The notes under the pieces are model-generated. The model had not been told where the DNA came from. It made no database searches and saw nothing but the letters and a program-made list of their open reading frames with translations. Of a stretch of 64,000 nucleotides of DNA, positions 40,446-49,916 are shown in pieces. The position numbers were made by a program, and so were the translations under genes. How positions within the stretch are numbered: the first letter of the stretch is position 1; each line of letters begins with the position of its first letter. This DNA is from Pseudomonadota bacterium (GTDB lineage Bacteria > Desulfobacterota > Desulfovibrionia > Desulfovibrionales > Desulfomicrobiaceae). Location: contig JAHIQM010000015.1 in NCBI GenBank assembly GCA_018902545.1, positions 124,001-188,000 on the forward strand. The letters run 5' to 3'.

Positions 40446-43400
40446 ACAGTTTCATCGCCGACCTGCACATTCATTCCAAGTTCTCCCGGGCCACGAGCAA
40501 GAATCTGACGCCCAGAAATCTGGTGGCCTGGGCCTCGGTCAAGGGTATAGACGTCCTGGCCACGGGCGACTTCACCCATCCGGGCTGGATGCAGATCGTC
40601 ACCGAGCAGTTGATCGCCGAGGAAAACGGACTGCTGCGCCTGCGCGACGACAGAGCGCTCGAACAGGAACTACCCTGGTTCTCCGGTAACATGAACGCGG
40701 CGGGTATCCGTTTTCTGCTCTGCACGGAGATCAGTTCCATCTATAAGAAGGCAGGCAAGGTCCGCAAAATCCACAATCTGGTCTTTATGCCGGGTATCGA
40801 CGCGGCCATGAAATTCAACACCCGCTTGGCGCAGGTCGGAAATCTGGCCTCGGACGGCCGCCCTATCCTTGGCCTTGATGCGCATGACCTTCTGGAGATG
40901 GTCCTTGAAACAGATCCCTTGGCCTACCTTGTCCCGGCCCACATCTGGACCCCCTGGTTTTCCCTTTTCGGTTCCAAATCCGGTTTCGATCGTATCGAAG
41001 ACTGTTTTGGAGATTTGAGCGGAGAAATTTTTGCCCTCGAGACCGGGCTTTCCTCCGACCCTGAAATGAACTGGATGCTGAGCGCCCTGGATCGTTTTTC
41101 GCTGATCTCCAATTCCGACGCCCATTCCGGGGAGAAGCTCGGCCGCGAAGCCAACGTTTTTGCGGGGGAGATGTCCTTTGCGGGTATCCGCAGCGCCTTG
41201 CGGCGCGAGAACGGCTCCACGCGCTTCGAGGGCACCCTCGAATTCTACCCCGAGGAAGGAAAATACCACCTCGACGGCCACCGCAAATGCGGGGTCATGC
41301 TCGAACCCGGGGAAACCTCTGTCCACCGGGGGCTCTGTCCGGTCTGCGGCAAACCCCTGACCATCGGGGTATTGAACCGCGTCTTGGCCCTCTCGGACCG
41401 TTCCGCGCCGGTGCGGCCTTCCGGGCATCCCGATTATTCCTCTCTGGTGCCGCTGAGCGAGGTTCTGTCCGAAATCCTCGGGGTCGGTCCCGGTACCAAA
41501 AAGGTACAGGGCATGTACAACCAGTTGGTGCAAGATTTCGGGTCGGAACTGAGTATCTTGCGCCACGTGCCCGAAGAGGACCTGCGCCGTTCCTCCAAAA
41601 TTCTGGCCGAAGCCGTGCGCAGGATGCGCTCGGGGGTCGTGCACAGGCATTCCGGTTACGACGGGGAATACGGCCGCATCTCCATGTTTACCGCCCAGGA
41701 ACTGCTTGAATTCAAGCATGGGCGCATGCTGTCCATGGCCGCACAGCCTCCGGCAGTCGCGGTGCCGGGGCAGCGCTGGCGAAAGACCACGGGCGAGGGT
41801 ACCACACCGGGACAGGAGGCTGTGCAGACCGCCAACGAGATGCAGATGGCCGCCATTCTGGCTGGTCCGGGTCCGGTGCTGGTCCTGGCCGGACCGGGCA
41901 CAGGCAAGACCCAGACCCTCATGGGCAGGGTGCGTCGCCTGCTTGAACAGGGCACCGACCCGGCCCGCATCCTGATCCTGACCTTCACCCGCAAGGCTGC
42001 CAGGGAACTCAAAGACCGCCTGCAGCGACTCTGTCCGGGATTGTCCGCATTGCCCAAGGCGGACACGCTGCATGCCCTGGGTCTTGAGTACTGGACCTCC
42101 GTCATGGGCGAGGCTCCAGTGCTGCTCTCCGAAGAGAGCAGCCGCAGGCTTTTCGCGGCGGCCAACCCGGATCTGCGGGGCAAAGAGCTTAAAACAGCCT
42201 GGAACGAGCAATCTCTGGCCCGCGAGAACGGGGTGCGCATCCCGGGCGAGCACACCCGGCGCTACCTGGATGACAAGGTCCGCTTCAATCTGGTGGATTA
42301 CACGGACCTGCTTGAGTTCTGGCTCGAACATCTCGAAATTGGTCAGTGCGTTCCCGGCTACGATCATGTGCTGGTCGACGAGGTGCAGGATCTTTCCGCG
42401 CTTCAACTTAAACTGGTCACGGCCCTTTGCCCCCAGGCGGGAAGGGGCTTTTTTGCCATCGGGGACCCCAACCAGGCCATCTACGGCTTTCGTGGGGCGG
42501 TGCGCGATGTCGAGCAGAGACTTCGCAATCTCTGGCCGGATCTCAAGCGGATCAGACTGGCGCGCAATTATCGTTCGGCGCAGCAGATTTTGACCCTTGC
42601 CGCCCACCTTTTTCCCGAAAAAGAGACCCTTGTGGCCGAGAAACCCTTGAGCGCGTCCCTGGTCCTGTTCGAAGCCCAGGGGGCCGAGCAGGAAGCGGGC
42701 TGGATCGCGGGGCGCGTGCGCGAACTGCTCGGCGGCACCGGGCACTGGCAGGCGGACACGCACGAGGGAAAAAGCCTTTCCCCCGGCGACATCGCCGTGC
42801 TGGTGCGTTTTAAAGCTCTCATCCCTCCCATCGCGAGGGCCCTTGAAGGAGCGGGGATCCCCGTGTCCGTGCCGGAGCAGGAATCCTTTTTCGTCGACGC
42901 AAGGGTGGAACTCCTGCTGCGCATTGCGGGGAACGTGCTCGGACTGCCCGACTTTCTGGACGGAGAAATTCCGTCCTGCCCGGAGAGAGCTGTGGAAAAG
43001 GGTCCCCTGGCCATGGCCGTGCATTTCGGCGAAACCCCGCCCTTTGATGCCCTGTTCTGGAAAAGCAAACCCTTTTTGGATCTGGTCAAGGCCTTCCAGA
43101 CCTGCTCGGGCTGGCGCGGGCTTCTGAACATGGTCAGGCTTGAGACCGAACTCTGCGCCATCAGGGCCAGAGCCCAGAAGGTGCAGGTCATGACCATGCA
43201 CGGGGCCAAGGGACTTGAATTCGAGGTCGTGTTTTTGCCCGGCCTTGAAGAGGGTATCCTGCCTTTTGCCGGAATGGACATGCTGCTGGGCAAGCCGGGG
43301 GATGAAGGAGGCATCGATCTGGACGAAGAGCGCCGGCTTTTTTACGTTGGCCTGACCCGGGCCAAGTCCATGCTTTTCCTGAGTCACTGCGCAAGCAGGC

Positions 43401-43528
43401 GCGTTTTCGGCAAAACTTTGAAACTCGCCCCGTCCTCCCTGGTGCGCCGTCTGCCCCAGGACATGCTGCGCAAGAGCGCCATCAAGCGCAACGTGCGCGT
43501 AAACGAACGGCAGCTGAGCCTTTTTTGA
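40442..43528 (+). CDS. PHP domain-UvrD/Rep helicase fusion protein
   Basis: A 1028-residue fusion. Residues 1-250 are a PHP metallo-phosphoesterase domain (DLHIHSKFS, GDFTHPGW, SNSDAHSGEK); a zinc-ribbon-like CPVCGKP near 300 and a helix-hairpin-helix-like ILGVGPGTKKVQG near 345 follow; from about 470 comes a superfamily 1 helicase with Walker A AGPGTGKTQ, DEVQDLSALQ, GDPNQAIYGFRG, MTMHGAKGLEFEVVF and LFYVGLTRAKS. The last residues RQLSLF match the bacterial sliding-clamp-binding consensus QL(S/D)LF. It probably couples DNA unwinding with nucleolytic processing at the replisome or in repair. It overlaps the kinase gene by four bases. Confidence 0.9.
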   Translation: MNSFIADLHIHSKFSRATSKNLTPRNLVAWASVKGIDVLATGDFTHPGWMQIVTEQLIAEENGLLRLRDDRALEQELPWFSGNMNAAGIRFLLCTEISSIYKKAGKVRKIHNLVFMPGIDAAMKFNTRLAQVGNLASDGRPILGLDAHDLLEMVLETDPLAYLVPAHIWTPWFSLFGSKSGFDRIEDCFGDLSGEIFALETGLSSDPEMNWMLSALDRFSLISNSDAHSGEKLGREANVFAGEMSFAGIRSALRRENGSTRFEGTLEFYPEEGKYHLDGHRKCGVMLEPGETSVHRGLCPVCGKPLTIGVLNRVLALSDRSAPVRPSGHPDYSSLVPLSEVLSEILGVGPGTKKVQGMYNQLVQDFGSELSILRHVPEEDLRRSSKILAEAVRRMRSGVVHRHSGYDGEYGRISMFTAQELLEFKHGRMLSMAAQPPAVAVPGQRWRKTTGEGTTPGQEAVQTANEMQMAAILAGPGPVLVLAGPGTGKTQTLMGRVRRLLEQGTDPARILILTFTRKAARELKDRLQRLCPGLSALPKADTLHALGLEYWTSVMGEAPVLLSEESSRRLFAAANPDLRGKELKTAWNEQSLARENGVRIPGEHTRRYLDDKVRFNLVDYTDLLEFWLEHLEIGQCVPGYDHVLVDEVQDLSALQLKLVTALCPQAGRGFFAIGDPNQAIYGFRGAVRDVEQRLRNLWPDLKRIRLARNYRSAQQILTLAAHLFPEKETLVAEKPLSASLVLFEAQGAEQEAGWIAGRVRELLGGTGHWQADTHEGKSLSPGDIAVLVRFKALIPPIARALEGAGIPVSVPEQESFFVDARVELLLRIAGNVLGLPDFLDGEIPSCPERAVEKGPLAMAVHFGETPPFDALFWKSKPFLDLVKAFQTCSGWRGLLNMVRLETELCAIRARAQKVQVMTMHGAKGLEFEVVFLPGLEEGILPFAGMDMLLGKPGDEGGIDLDEERRLFYVGLTRAKSMLFLSHCASRRVFGKTLKLAPSSLVRRLPQDMLRKSAIKRNVRVNERQLSLF

Positions 43529-43533
43529 CACGC

Positions 43534-44244
43534 ATGTGTTTTCGACTGGCCGCGCCTTCCTGCGTCATTCCCGACCGGGTCGGACACAATTGCCGGGCGC
43601 TTTCCCCCCTGGTGCGGGAGGTGGCGCTCATGCTGCTCGAGACACGCGGCTGCCTGGACTACGACCAGCGTGACCTGCCCGAAGACCTGCCCGCCCTGAA
43701 CCTCGCCTACCATGCCCATCTACCACTTGACCTGCCCTGGCAGGACGGTCCAGAGGCCGTTGCCGACGTCATTTCCGCGCTTGAGCAAAAAATTGCCTTT
43801 CTTTGCCCACGCGGTTATGTGCTCCATCCTCCAGCACCCGGTCAGCTCTCCGGTCTGCTCAAATGCCGTCCCGACCTGGCCACCATGCTTTGGCTCGAAA
43901 ACACGGGCCAGAGCGACCTGACCGGGATATGGGACGAGATGACGGCCCTTGGCCTTGGCGTCTGTCTGGATGTGGGGCACTTGGTCAGTTACGGTCAGGA
44001 GAGAATCATGAGCCTGCCGGGATTTTTCGACCGAGTACGCATTTTGCATATTTACGGGGCGGAGTCGAAACAGGGGCATGCGGGGCTGGAGCATCTGCCC
44101 GATCCGGAGTTGCTGCGGTACATACTGCGGCGTGTGCGGGGGGATGAGACGCTGGTGGTTGAAATCTTTTCTCTCAAAGAGCTTGAGCGCTCTCTTGGCA
44201 TGCTCAAGTCCTGGCTTCTTCTGTGGGGCATGGCCTATGATTGA
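43534..44244 (+). CDS. CbiR-like cobamide remodeling phosphodiesterase (TIM barrel)
   Basis: A 236-residue TIM-barrel protein of the AP endonuclease 2 superfamily (AYHAHLPLD, LENTGQSD, CLDVGHLVSYG, LHIYG, LVVEIFS). CbiR enzymes of this superfamily cleave cobamides within the nucleotide loop so that the lower ligand can be replaced. The call rests on the fold plus overlap with the cobU gene, whose product re-processes the cobinamide product. ATG 43534 was chosen; TTG 43525 overlapping the helicase stop is possible. A generic sugar isomerase remains an alternative. Confidence 0.68.
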   Translation: MCFRLAAPSCVIPDRVGHNCRALSPLVREVALMLLETRGCLDYDQRDLPEDLPALNLAYHAHLPLDLPWQDGPEAVADVISALEQKIAFLCPRGYVLHPPAPGQLSGLLKCRPDLATMLWLENTGQSDLTGIWDEMTALGLGVCLDVGHLVSYGQERIMSLPGFFDRVRILHIYGAESKQGHAGLEHLPDPELLRYILRRVRGDETLVVEIFSLKELERSLGMLKSWLLLWGMAYD

Positions 44245-44746
44245 TCTGGTGCTTGGCGGGAACAAATCCGGCAAATCCGACTTCGGGCTGGACCTCTTGT
44301 GCCGGGGACCACGTCCCTGGACGCTCGTGGCCACGGGCAAGTCCCGGGACCTTGCCTTCCGGGACCAGATCCTTGCCCACCGCCGCAGCAGGGATGCGGA
44401 CATCGTGGTGCGGGAAGAAAACACCGACCTGGCCGGGGCATTGCGCCTCCTGGCCCCTGCGCGCGGAAGCGTGCTGGTGGACAGCCTTGATTTCTGGATG
44501 TTTTCGCTCGTCGGCGCAAGCCAAGAGCACAGAGCGCGGATGCGGGAAGAATTTTTCGCCGGGCTAGCAGACTGGCGGGAGGGGAACCTGATTCTGGTTT
44601 CGACGGAAATGGGGCTTGGGCCCCTTGCGTTCGATGGTGAAGTACGGGCCTTTGCCCGCGATCTGGGGCAGCTTAACCGTGAAATTGCCAGTGTCAGCAC
44701 AAGTGTGTATCTGGTCGTTGCCGGTTTGGCCCAAAAACTCAAGTGA
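44237..44746 (+). CDS. cobU: adenosylcobinamide kinase/guanylyltransferase
   Basis: A 169-residue CobU/CobP family protein: P-loop GGNKSGKS at the N-terminus, ATGKSRDLAFRDQILAHRRS matching the family's second motif, LVDSLDFWM and LVSTEMGLGPL. It phosphorylates adenosylcobinamide and attaches GMP during assembly of the cobamide nucleotide loop. The usual ATG(x)D(x)E(M) region is somewhat diverged. It overlaps the CbiR-like gene by eight bases, pairing cleavage with rebuilding of the cobamide. Confidence 0.82.
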   Translation: MIDLVLGGNKSGKSDFGLDLLCRGPRPWTLVATGKSRDLAFRDQILAHRRSRDADIVVREENTDLAGALRLLAPARGSVLVDSLDFWMFSLVGASQEHRARMREEFFAGLADWREGNLILVSTEMGLGPLAFDGEVRAFARDLGQLNREIASVSTSVYLVVAGLAQKLK

Positions 44747-44753
44747 GAAGGTC

Positions 44754-45779
44754 ATGGCCTATTTTCGAAAGTTGGATCCCAGGCTCGCCAAGCTTCAGGA
44801 ATTGTTCAATAAGAATGAGCGCTGGCTGATCATCATCAATGCCGATCCCGACGCCCTGGCTTCAGCCATGGCTTTGAAACGCATCCTTGCCGGGCGTGTG
44901 GAACAGGTCGCTATCGCCCATGTCAATGAAATCACCAGGCCCGACAACCTGGCCATGATCCGCCTCTTGCGCATCGCCACCAAAAAATTGACTCCGCTCC
45001 TGGCGGCCCAGTACGACCGTTTCGCCCTGGTCGATTCCCAGCCGCACCATCACCCGGATTTCGCGAGCATCAAGTTTTCCGTGGTCATCGACCACCATCC
45101 CAAGGTCGCCGGCGCGCCCGTGGAGGCCGAGTTCGTGGAGATCGTGTCCGAGTACGGATCAAATTCGACCATCATGACCGAATATCTTTACAATCTGGGT
45201 CTGCGCCCGGGAAAGCTCCTGGCCACGGCCCTGTTGTACGGGATCAAGACCGACACCCAGAGCTTCGAGCGTGAGTTCCACGACAACGACATGAAGGCCT
45301 TCCGCTATCTCTCGAAGTTCTACAACAAGCCTCTGCTCCACAAGATCATCCGCTCGGAATTCCGCCTGGAGTGGCTCAAGTATTTCAGCCAGGCCTTCCG
45401 CAAGATGCGGGTCACGGGCAAGACCATCACCATCTTTATGGGCAAGGTCGATTCCTCCGACATCCTGGTCATCCTGGCCGATTTTTTCCTGCGCGTGCAC
45501 GGGCTGTCCACGACCATGGTCAGCGGCATCAGCGACGACAAGCTGGTCGTGGTTTTTCGCGGCGACGGCCTGCGCCGGGACATGGGCAAGTTTGCCAAGC
45601 GTCTTTTCGGCGACGTGGGTTCGGCCGGGGGGCACAAGTCCATGGCCCGGGCCGAAATTCCGATGGAGAAGCTGGGCTGTCAGCATGCGAGCCAGTTCGT
45701 GTGGGAGCGCCTGCATGGCGGCCCGGAAGTGAAAAAGAAGAAAAAGGAACTGGAGAATTGCCCCAACGGGGCCTCGTAA
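44754..45779 (+). CDS. DHH-family phosphoesterase (nanoRNase/pAp phosphatase-like)
   Basis: A 341-residue DHH/DHHA1 protein. IINADPDALASAMAL, DSQPHHHPDF and VVIDHHPK supply the metal-binding residues, and GSAGGHKSMARAE is the C-terminal DHHA1 GGGH-type motif. Members degrade short RNA oligonucleotides, pAp or cyclic dinucleotides. The first motif has lost the usual His (HxDxD reads NADPD), a known variation in some subgroups, so activity range is unclear. GAGAAGG precedes the ATG. It lies just before polA. Confidence 0.85.
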   Translation: MAYFRKLDPRLAKLQELFNKNERWLIIINADPDALASAMALKRILAGRVEQVAIAHVNEITRPDNLAMIRLLRIATKKLTPLLAAQYDRFALVDSQPHHHPDFASIKFSVVIDHHPKVAGAPVEAEFVEIVSEYGSNSTIMTEYLYNLGLRPGKLLATALLYGIKTDTQSFEREFHDNDMKAFRYLSKFYNKPLLHKIIRSEFRLEWLKYFSQAFRKMRVTGKTITIFMGKVDSSDILVILADFFLRVHGLSTTMVSGISDDKLVVVFRGDGLRRDMGKFAKRLFGDVGSAGGHKSMARAEIPMEKLGCQHASQFVWERLHGGPEVKKKKKELENCPNGAS

Positions 45780-45812
45780 GGGACACCCGTTTTCCCCCGC
45801 ACCGGAGGGCGC

Positions 45813-48401
45813 ATGAGTTTGCAGACAAGGCTCGGACTGAAAACCGAGCCGCTTTTTTTGATCGACGGCCACGCGTTCATCTATCGCGGTTTTTACGCCT
45901 ACCCCGATTTCAAGCGCTCCGACGGGTTTCCGACCAGCGCCATGTATATCGTCTTCAAGCTGGTTTTGAAGCTGCTGCGCGAAGAGAATCCCGCCCACCT
46001 TGTTTTTGTCACCGATGGCCGCGCCCCCACTTTTCGAAACGAGCTTCTGCCCACCTACAAGGCCAACCGCCCCCGCATGCCGGAAGGGCTGGCCGCGCAG
46101 CTCGAACCACTCAAAGCCGGACTACGCCTGCTGGGCATCCGCGTGCTTGAGGCCGAGGGCGGGGAAGCCGACGACTGCATCGCCTCTCTGGCGGGCCGTT
46201 TCAAGGATCGACGCAGCGTGGTCATTGTTGGTGCGGACAAGGATCTGCGCCAGTGCCTGGACGAGAACGTGGTCATGTGGGACCCGGCCCAGGGCAAGGA
46301 GAAGCTCGTCACCCGCGAAGGGTTCGTCCAGGAGACGGGTCTGCGACCCGATCAGTGGGCGGACTTCCAGGCCATGACCGGCGACTCGGCGGACAACATC
46401 CCCGGCATCCCCAAGGTTGGGCCCAAGACGGCCATGGGCTTTATGCGCCGTTTTCCGAGTCTGGACCTGCTCAAAGAGAATTTTCACCGCCTCACCGCCA
46501 AGGAGCAGACCCTGCTCGGGCCGCACATGGAGCAGGTCTTCGTGTATCGGCAGCTGACCACCCTGCGCACGGACATGTGCATGGAGTTCAGCCTGGACGA
46601 CCTGTCCGTGGGAGAGATCGACGCGGGCGCGCTTGATTTTTTCAAGGAATATGAGTTCCGCTCCCTGTTGTCCGAGTTTCAGGCCCTGGTCCGCAAAAAC
46701 GGGCCCGCCAAAAAGAGCGGTGTCCAGGCGGCCGCGGTCGCCGAAGCGGGCCCGGTCCCGGACGAGCCGGAAAAACCCGGCCCGCTGCGCATCGAGCCGC
46801 GCCTGGTGGCGACTCTTGAGCCCCTGGCCGGAATGGAAGTGGGCCTGCACGCCGACGGAGAAAAGTGGATTCTGGGCACGGACGGAAGCGAGCTTTTGTA
46901 CATGGGCGCGGTTTCGGAATTGAGCCGCGCACTCAAAGATGCCCGGGTATACCTGACCTCTTACAAGGACGTGCTCGAACAGGGCCGCCTTGATCTCCTG
47001 GGCTGCGCCGAGGTCTTTGACATCGAGCTTGCAGCCTATCTCTTAAGCCCCGAGGAACGGAACTATTCCCTGGAGCGGATTCGGGACGGGCTCGGCGACG
47101 AGATCGAGGTGCACCGCGAGAATCATGGCCAGGCGGTGCTGGCCATCGGGCGACTGTTGCGCACGCGGCTGGCCGGATCGGACCTGCTCGGACTCATGCA
47201 GAGCCTTGAGCTGCCTCTGACCGAGGTGCTGGTACGCATGCAAAAGCGTGGCATCCGCATCGACGAGGCCAAGTTCCGCGACTTTCTGTCCATGGTCCAG
47301 ACCGAGCTGGATCGGTTGACGCAAAAAATTCACGCCCAGGCCGGAGGGGAATTCAACATCCGCTCCAGCCAGCAGTTGGGGGAAGTGCTTTTTTCCAGGC
47401 TGGGCCTTAAAAGCAAGCAGAAGACCCCGGGCGGGGCGCAGTCCACGTCCAGCAGCGTGCTTGAGGGTCTGGCCGGGGAACATCCCATCGTGGCCGACAT
47501 CCTGGAGTTTCGGATGTACGAGAAGCTGCGCTCCACCTACCTTGAGCCCCTGCCACAGCTGGCAGGCAAGGATGGGCGCATCCACACCACCTTCAACCAG
47601 CTGGCCACGGCTACCGGCCGTCTTTCAAGCAGCAACCCCAATCTGCAGAACATTCCCATCCGCGGAGTGCTCGGCCCGCGCATGCGTTCCTGCTTCGTGG
47701 CCGCGCCCGGCAACATGCTCCTGGCTGCGGACTACTCGCAGATCGAGCTGCGGGTCCTGGCGCACATGTCCGGGGACCAGACCCTGCAGGATGCTTTTGC
47801 CGCCGGCGACGACATCCATGCACGCACGGCGAAGATCCTTTTTGAAAAGGCCGAGGTCAGCCCTGACGAGCGGCGCAAGGCCAAGACCATCAACTTCGGC
47901 CTGCTCTATGGCATGGGCCCGCAGAAATTGGGGCGGGAACTGGGCATCAGCCTCAAAGAGGCCAAGGAGTTCATCGCGGTCTACTTCAGCAAGCTTTCCC
48001 GCGTGCGGGAGTTCTACGAGGAGATCGAGGCCGGGGCCAAATCCCTGGGCTTTGTTACCACCCTGGCCGGGCGGCGGCGCATGCTGCCCGACATCAACTC
48101 ACGCAACGTGAACATGGCCCAGCAGGCCCGGCGTATGGCTATCAATACCGTGGTCCAGGGTTCTGCGGCGGACATCATCAAAAAGGCGATGCTCGAAGTG
48201 GACAAGAGCCCGGTTATTGGCGAATTAGGCGCGAGCCTGATCCTGCAGATCCACGACGAACTCCTGCTCGAAACCCCGCAGGCCAGCGCAGAGGATGTGG
48301 GCCGGGCCGTGGCCGGGATCATGGCCTCCGTGTACAGCCTCTCCGTGCCCCTGTCCGTGGACTGGGGCGCTGGCAGGGACTGGAGCCAGGCTCACCAATA
48401 A
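45813..48401 (+). CDS. polA: DNA polymerase I
   Basis: An 862-residue repair polymerase. The 5' nuclease domain (1-290; DGHAFIYRGFYA, EGGEADDCIASLA, GDSADNIPGIPKVGPKTA) and polymerase domain (470-862; DYSQIELRVLAHMSGD, RRKAKTINFGLLYG, LQIHDELLLE) are complete. The 3'-5' exonuclease domain (about 325-470) lacks recognisable catalytic acids: the DTET motif is replaced around MEVGLHADGEKW and the second motif reads LTSYKD. It is therefore probably proofreading-deficient, like Taq or Bst enzymes. GGAGG lies upstream of the ATG. Confidence 0.96.
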   Translation: MSLQTRLGLKTEPLFLIDGHAFIYRGFYAYPDFKRSDGFPTSAMYIVFKLVLKLLREENPAHLVFVTDGRAPTFRNELLPTYKANRPRMPEGLAAQLEPLKAGLRLLGIRVLEAEGGEADDCIASLAGRFKDRRSVVIVGADKDLRQCLDENVVMWDPAQGKEKLVTREGFVQETGLRPDQWADFQAMTGDSADNIPGIPKVGPKTAMGFMRRFPSLDLLKENFHRLTAKEQTLLGPHMEQVFVYRQLTTLRTDMCMEFSLDDLSVGEIDAGALDFFKEYEFRSLLSEFQALVRKNGPAKKSGVQAAAVAEAGPVPDEPEKPGPLRIEPRLVATLEPLAGMEVGLHADGEKWILGTDGSELLYMGAVSELSRALKDARVYLTSYKDVLEQGRLDLLGCAEVFDIELAAYLLSPEERNYSLERIRDGLGDEIEVHRENHGQAVLAIGRLLRTRLAGSDLLGLMQSLELPLTEVLVRMQKRGIRIDEAKFRDFLSMVQTELDRLTQKIHAQAGGEFNIRSSQQLGEVLFSRLGLKSKQKTPGGAQSTSSSVLEGLAGEHPIVADILEFRMYEKLRSTYLEPLPQLAGKDGRIHTTFNQLATATGRLSSSNPNLQNIPIRGVLGPRMRSCFVAAPGNMLLAADYSQIELRVLAHMSGDQTLQDAFAAGDDIHARTAKILFEKAEVSPDERRKAKTINFGLLYGMGPQKLGRELGISLKEAKEFIAVYFSKLSRVREFYEEIEAGAKSLGFVTTLAGRRRMLPDINSRNVNMAQQARRMAINTVVQGSAADIIKKAMLEVDKSPVIGELGASLILQIHDELLLETPQASAEDVGRAVAGIMASVYSLSVPLSVDWGAGRDWSQAHQ

Positions 48402-48421
48402 CCATCTTTTTCGGACACTAA

Positions 48422-49606
48422 ATGCTTAATAAACTTCGATTGCTCACTCCCGGGCCCACCCCTCTGCCCGAAGAGGTCCGCCTGGCTCTGGCCAAAGACA
48501 TGATCCACCACCGCAAGCAGGATTTCGTGCGGGTCATGGAGCGCATTCAGCCGGGTCTGCAATACCTTTTCGGCACCGCGCAGCAGGTCCTGCCTCTGAC
48601 CTGTTCGGGCACCGGCGCCATGCACGCCGCCGTGACCAATCTTTTTGCCCCGGGCGAGAAGGTGCTCGTGGTCGAGGGCGGCAAGTTCGGGGAGCGCTGG
48701 CGTGAGATCGCCCACGCCCATGGCCTCGTTGTCACCTCTCTGGTTCAGGAGAACGGCGTGGCCGTTTCGGCCGGGGATGTGCGTGCAGCCCTGCAGGCCG
48801 ATCCCGAACTGCGCGGGGTGCTGGTCCAGGCCTCGGAGACCTCCACCGGCGTGCTGCACCCGGTGCACGAGCTTGCGGCCGTGACCCGGGGCATAAACGT
48901 GCTCCTGGTGGTGGACGGCATTTCCGCCGTGGGCATCTCGCCCTGCCCCATGGATGCCTGGGGCATTGACTGCCTGCTGACGGGCTCCCAGAAGGGGCTC
49001 ATGCTCCCGCCGGGCCTGGCCCTTTTGGCCATGAGCGAACGTGCCTGGGACAAAGTCCGCAGCGTGGGTTCCACCAATTTCTATTTCAACCTGCTGGCTG
49101 AGCGGGACAAGAGCCTTAACCACCAGACGCTTTTCACCTCTCCGGTCAACCTTCTGCAGGGGCTGTCCGTGAGCCTCGACCTGTTCCGGGAGCAGACCCT
49201 TGAGGCCGTGTACGCCAAGCAGTGGGCCCTGACCTCCATGGCCCGGGCCGGGGCGGTGAGTCTGGGGCTTGAGCTGCTGGCCAGGACGCACTTCACCTGG
49301 GGGCTGACCTCCATCAGGTTGCCCGCAGGCATCGATGGCGGCGAGGTGCTCAAGGTCGCGGCGCAGCGCTGTGGTGTGGTCATGGCCGGGGGGCAGGGCG
49401 AGCTCAAGAAGTGCGTGGTCCGGCTCGGGCACATGGGCCATGTGGACTGGGCCGATGTCCTGGCGGGCCTTCATGCCCTGCAGGTAGGGTTGCACGCCGC
49501 CGGAGGGTATTGCGCCACGAATACATACATGGAAGACGCCGTGCGGGCTTATGAAGAGGCCCTGCGTGACGGCTGCCCCGAGATGCGGGATAAGGAGCAA
49601 GCATGA
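48422..49606 (+). CDS. class V aminotransferase (alanine-glyoxylate/serine-pyruvate type)
   Basis: A 394-residue PLP enzyme beginning with the family mark LLTPGPTPLPEEV. The PLP lysine is in LTGSQKGLMLPPG near residue 200, with VVDGISAVG carrying the PLP-ring aspartate. Members act as alanine-glyoxylate, serine-pyruvate or 2-aminoethylphosphonate transaminases or in serine synthesis; the substrate cannot be settled here. Its stop overlaps the DUF1844 start (ATGA). Confidence 0.88.
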   Translation: MLNKLRLLTPGPTPLPEEVRLALAKDMIHHRKQDFVRVMERIQPGLQYLFGTAQQVLPLTCSGTGAMHAAVTNLFAPGEKVLVVEGGKFGERWREIAHAHGLVVTSLVQENGVAVSAGDVRAALQADPELRGVLVQASETSTGVLHPVHELAAVTRGINVLLVVDGISAVGISPCPMDAWGIDCLLTGSQKGLMLPPGLALLAMSERAWDKVRSVGSTNFYFNLLAERDKSLNHQTLFTSPVNLLQGLSVSLDLFREQTLEAVYAKQWALTSMARAGAVSLGLELLARTHFTWGLTSIRLPAGIDGGEVLKVAAQRCGVVMAGGQGELKKCVVRLGHMGHVDWADVLAGLHALQVGLHAAGGYCATNTYMEDAVRAYEEALRDGCPEMRDKEQA

Positions 49607-49908
49607 GCGAAGAAAAGAAGATAGCCGAGGAATACGAGGAATTGTCCTGTTCCTGTCCGGAGATGCCGCAGCTGGATTTCGGGACATTTGTCCTGTCCAT
49701 GAGCTCTTCGGCCCTGGTTTATCTGGGCGAGGTGCCGGATCCCGAAAGCGGACTGACCATGGAAAACGCCTTGGCCGCCAAGCAGACCATCGACATCCTG
49801 TGCATGCTGCAGAGCAAGACCAAGGGCAATCTGACGGATCAGGAAGCCAGATTGCTGCGGGACATGCTTTTTGAATTGCGCATGAAATACGTGCAAAAGG
49901 CAAAGTAG
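49603..49908 (+). CDS. DUF1844 domain protein
   Basis: A 101-residue DUF1844 protein: the conserved block FGTFVLSMSSSALVYLGEVPDP followed by AKQTIDILCMLQSKTKGNL and a short helical end. The family is widespread and of unknown function. It overlaps the aminotransferase gene and lies eight bases before argC. Confidence 0.88.
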   Translation: MSEEKKIAEEYEELSCSCPEMPQLDFGTFVLSMSSSALVYLGEVPDPESGLTMENALAAKQTIDILCMLQSKTKGNLTDQEARLLRDMLFELRMKYVQKAK

Positions 49909-49916
49909 GGGGCCAT

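Noticed and set aside
40670-43531. 953-codon minus-strand frame opposite the PHP-UvrD gene
   Set aside because: Antisense shadow with no protein-family motifs, while the plus-strand gene has clear domains.
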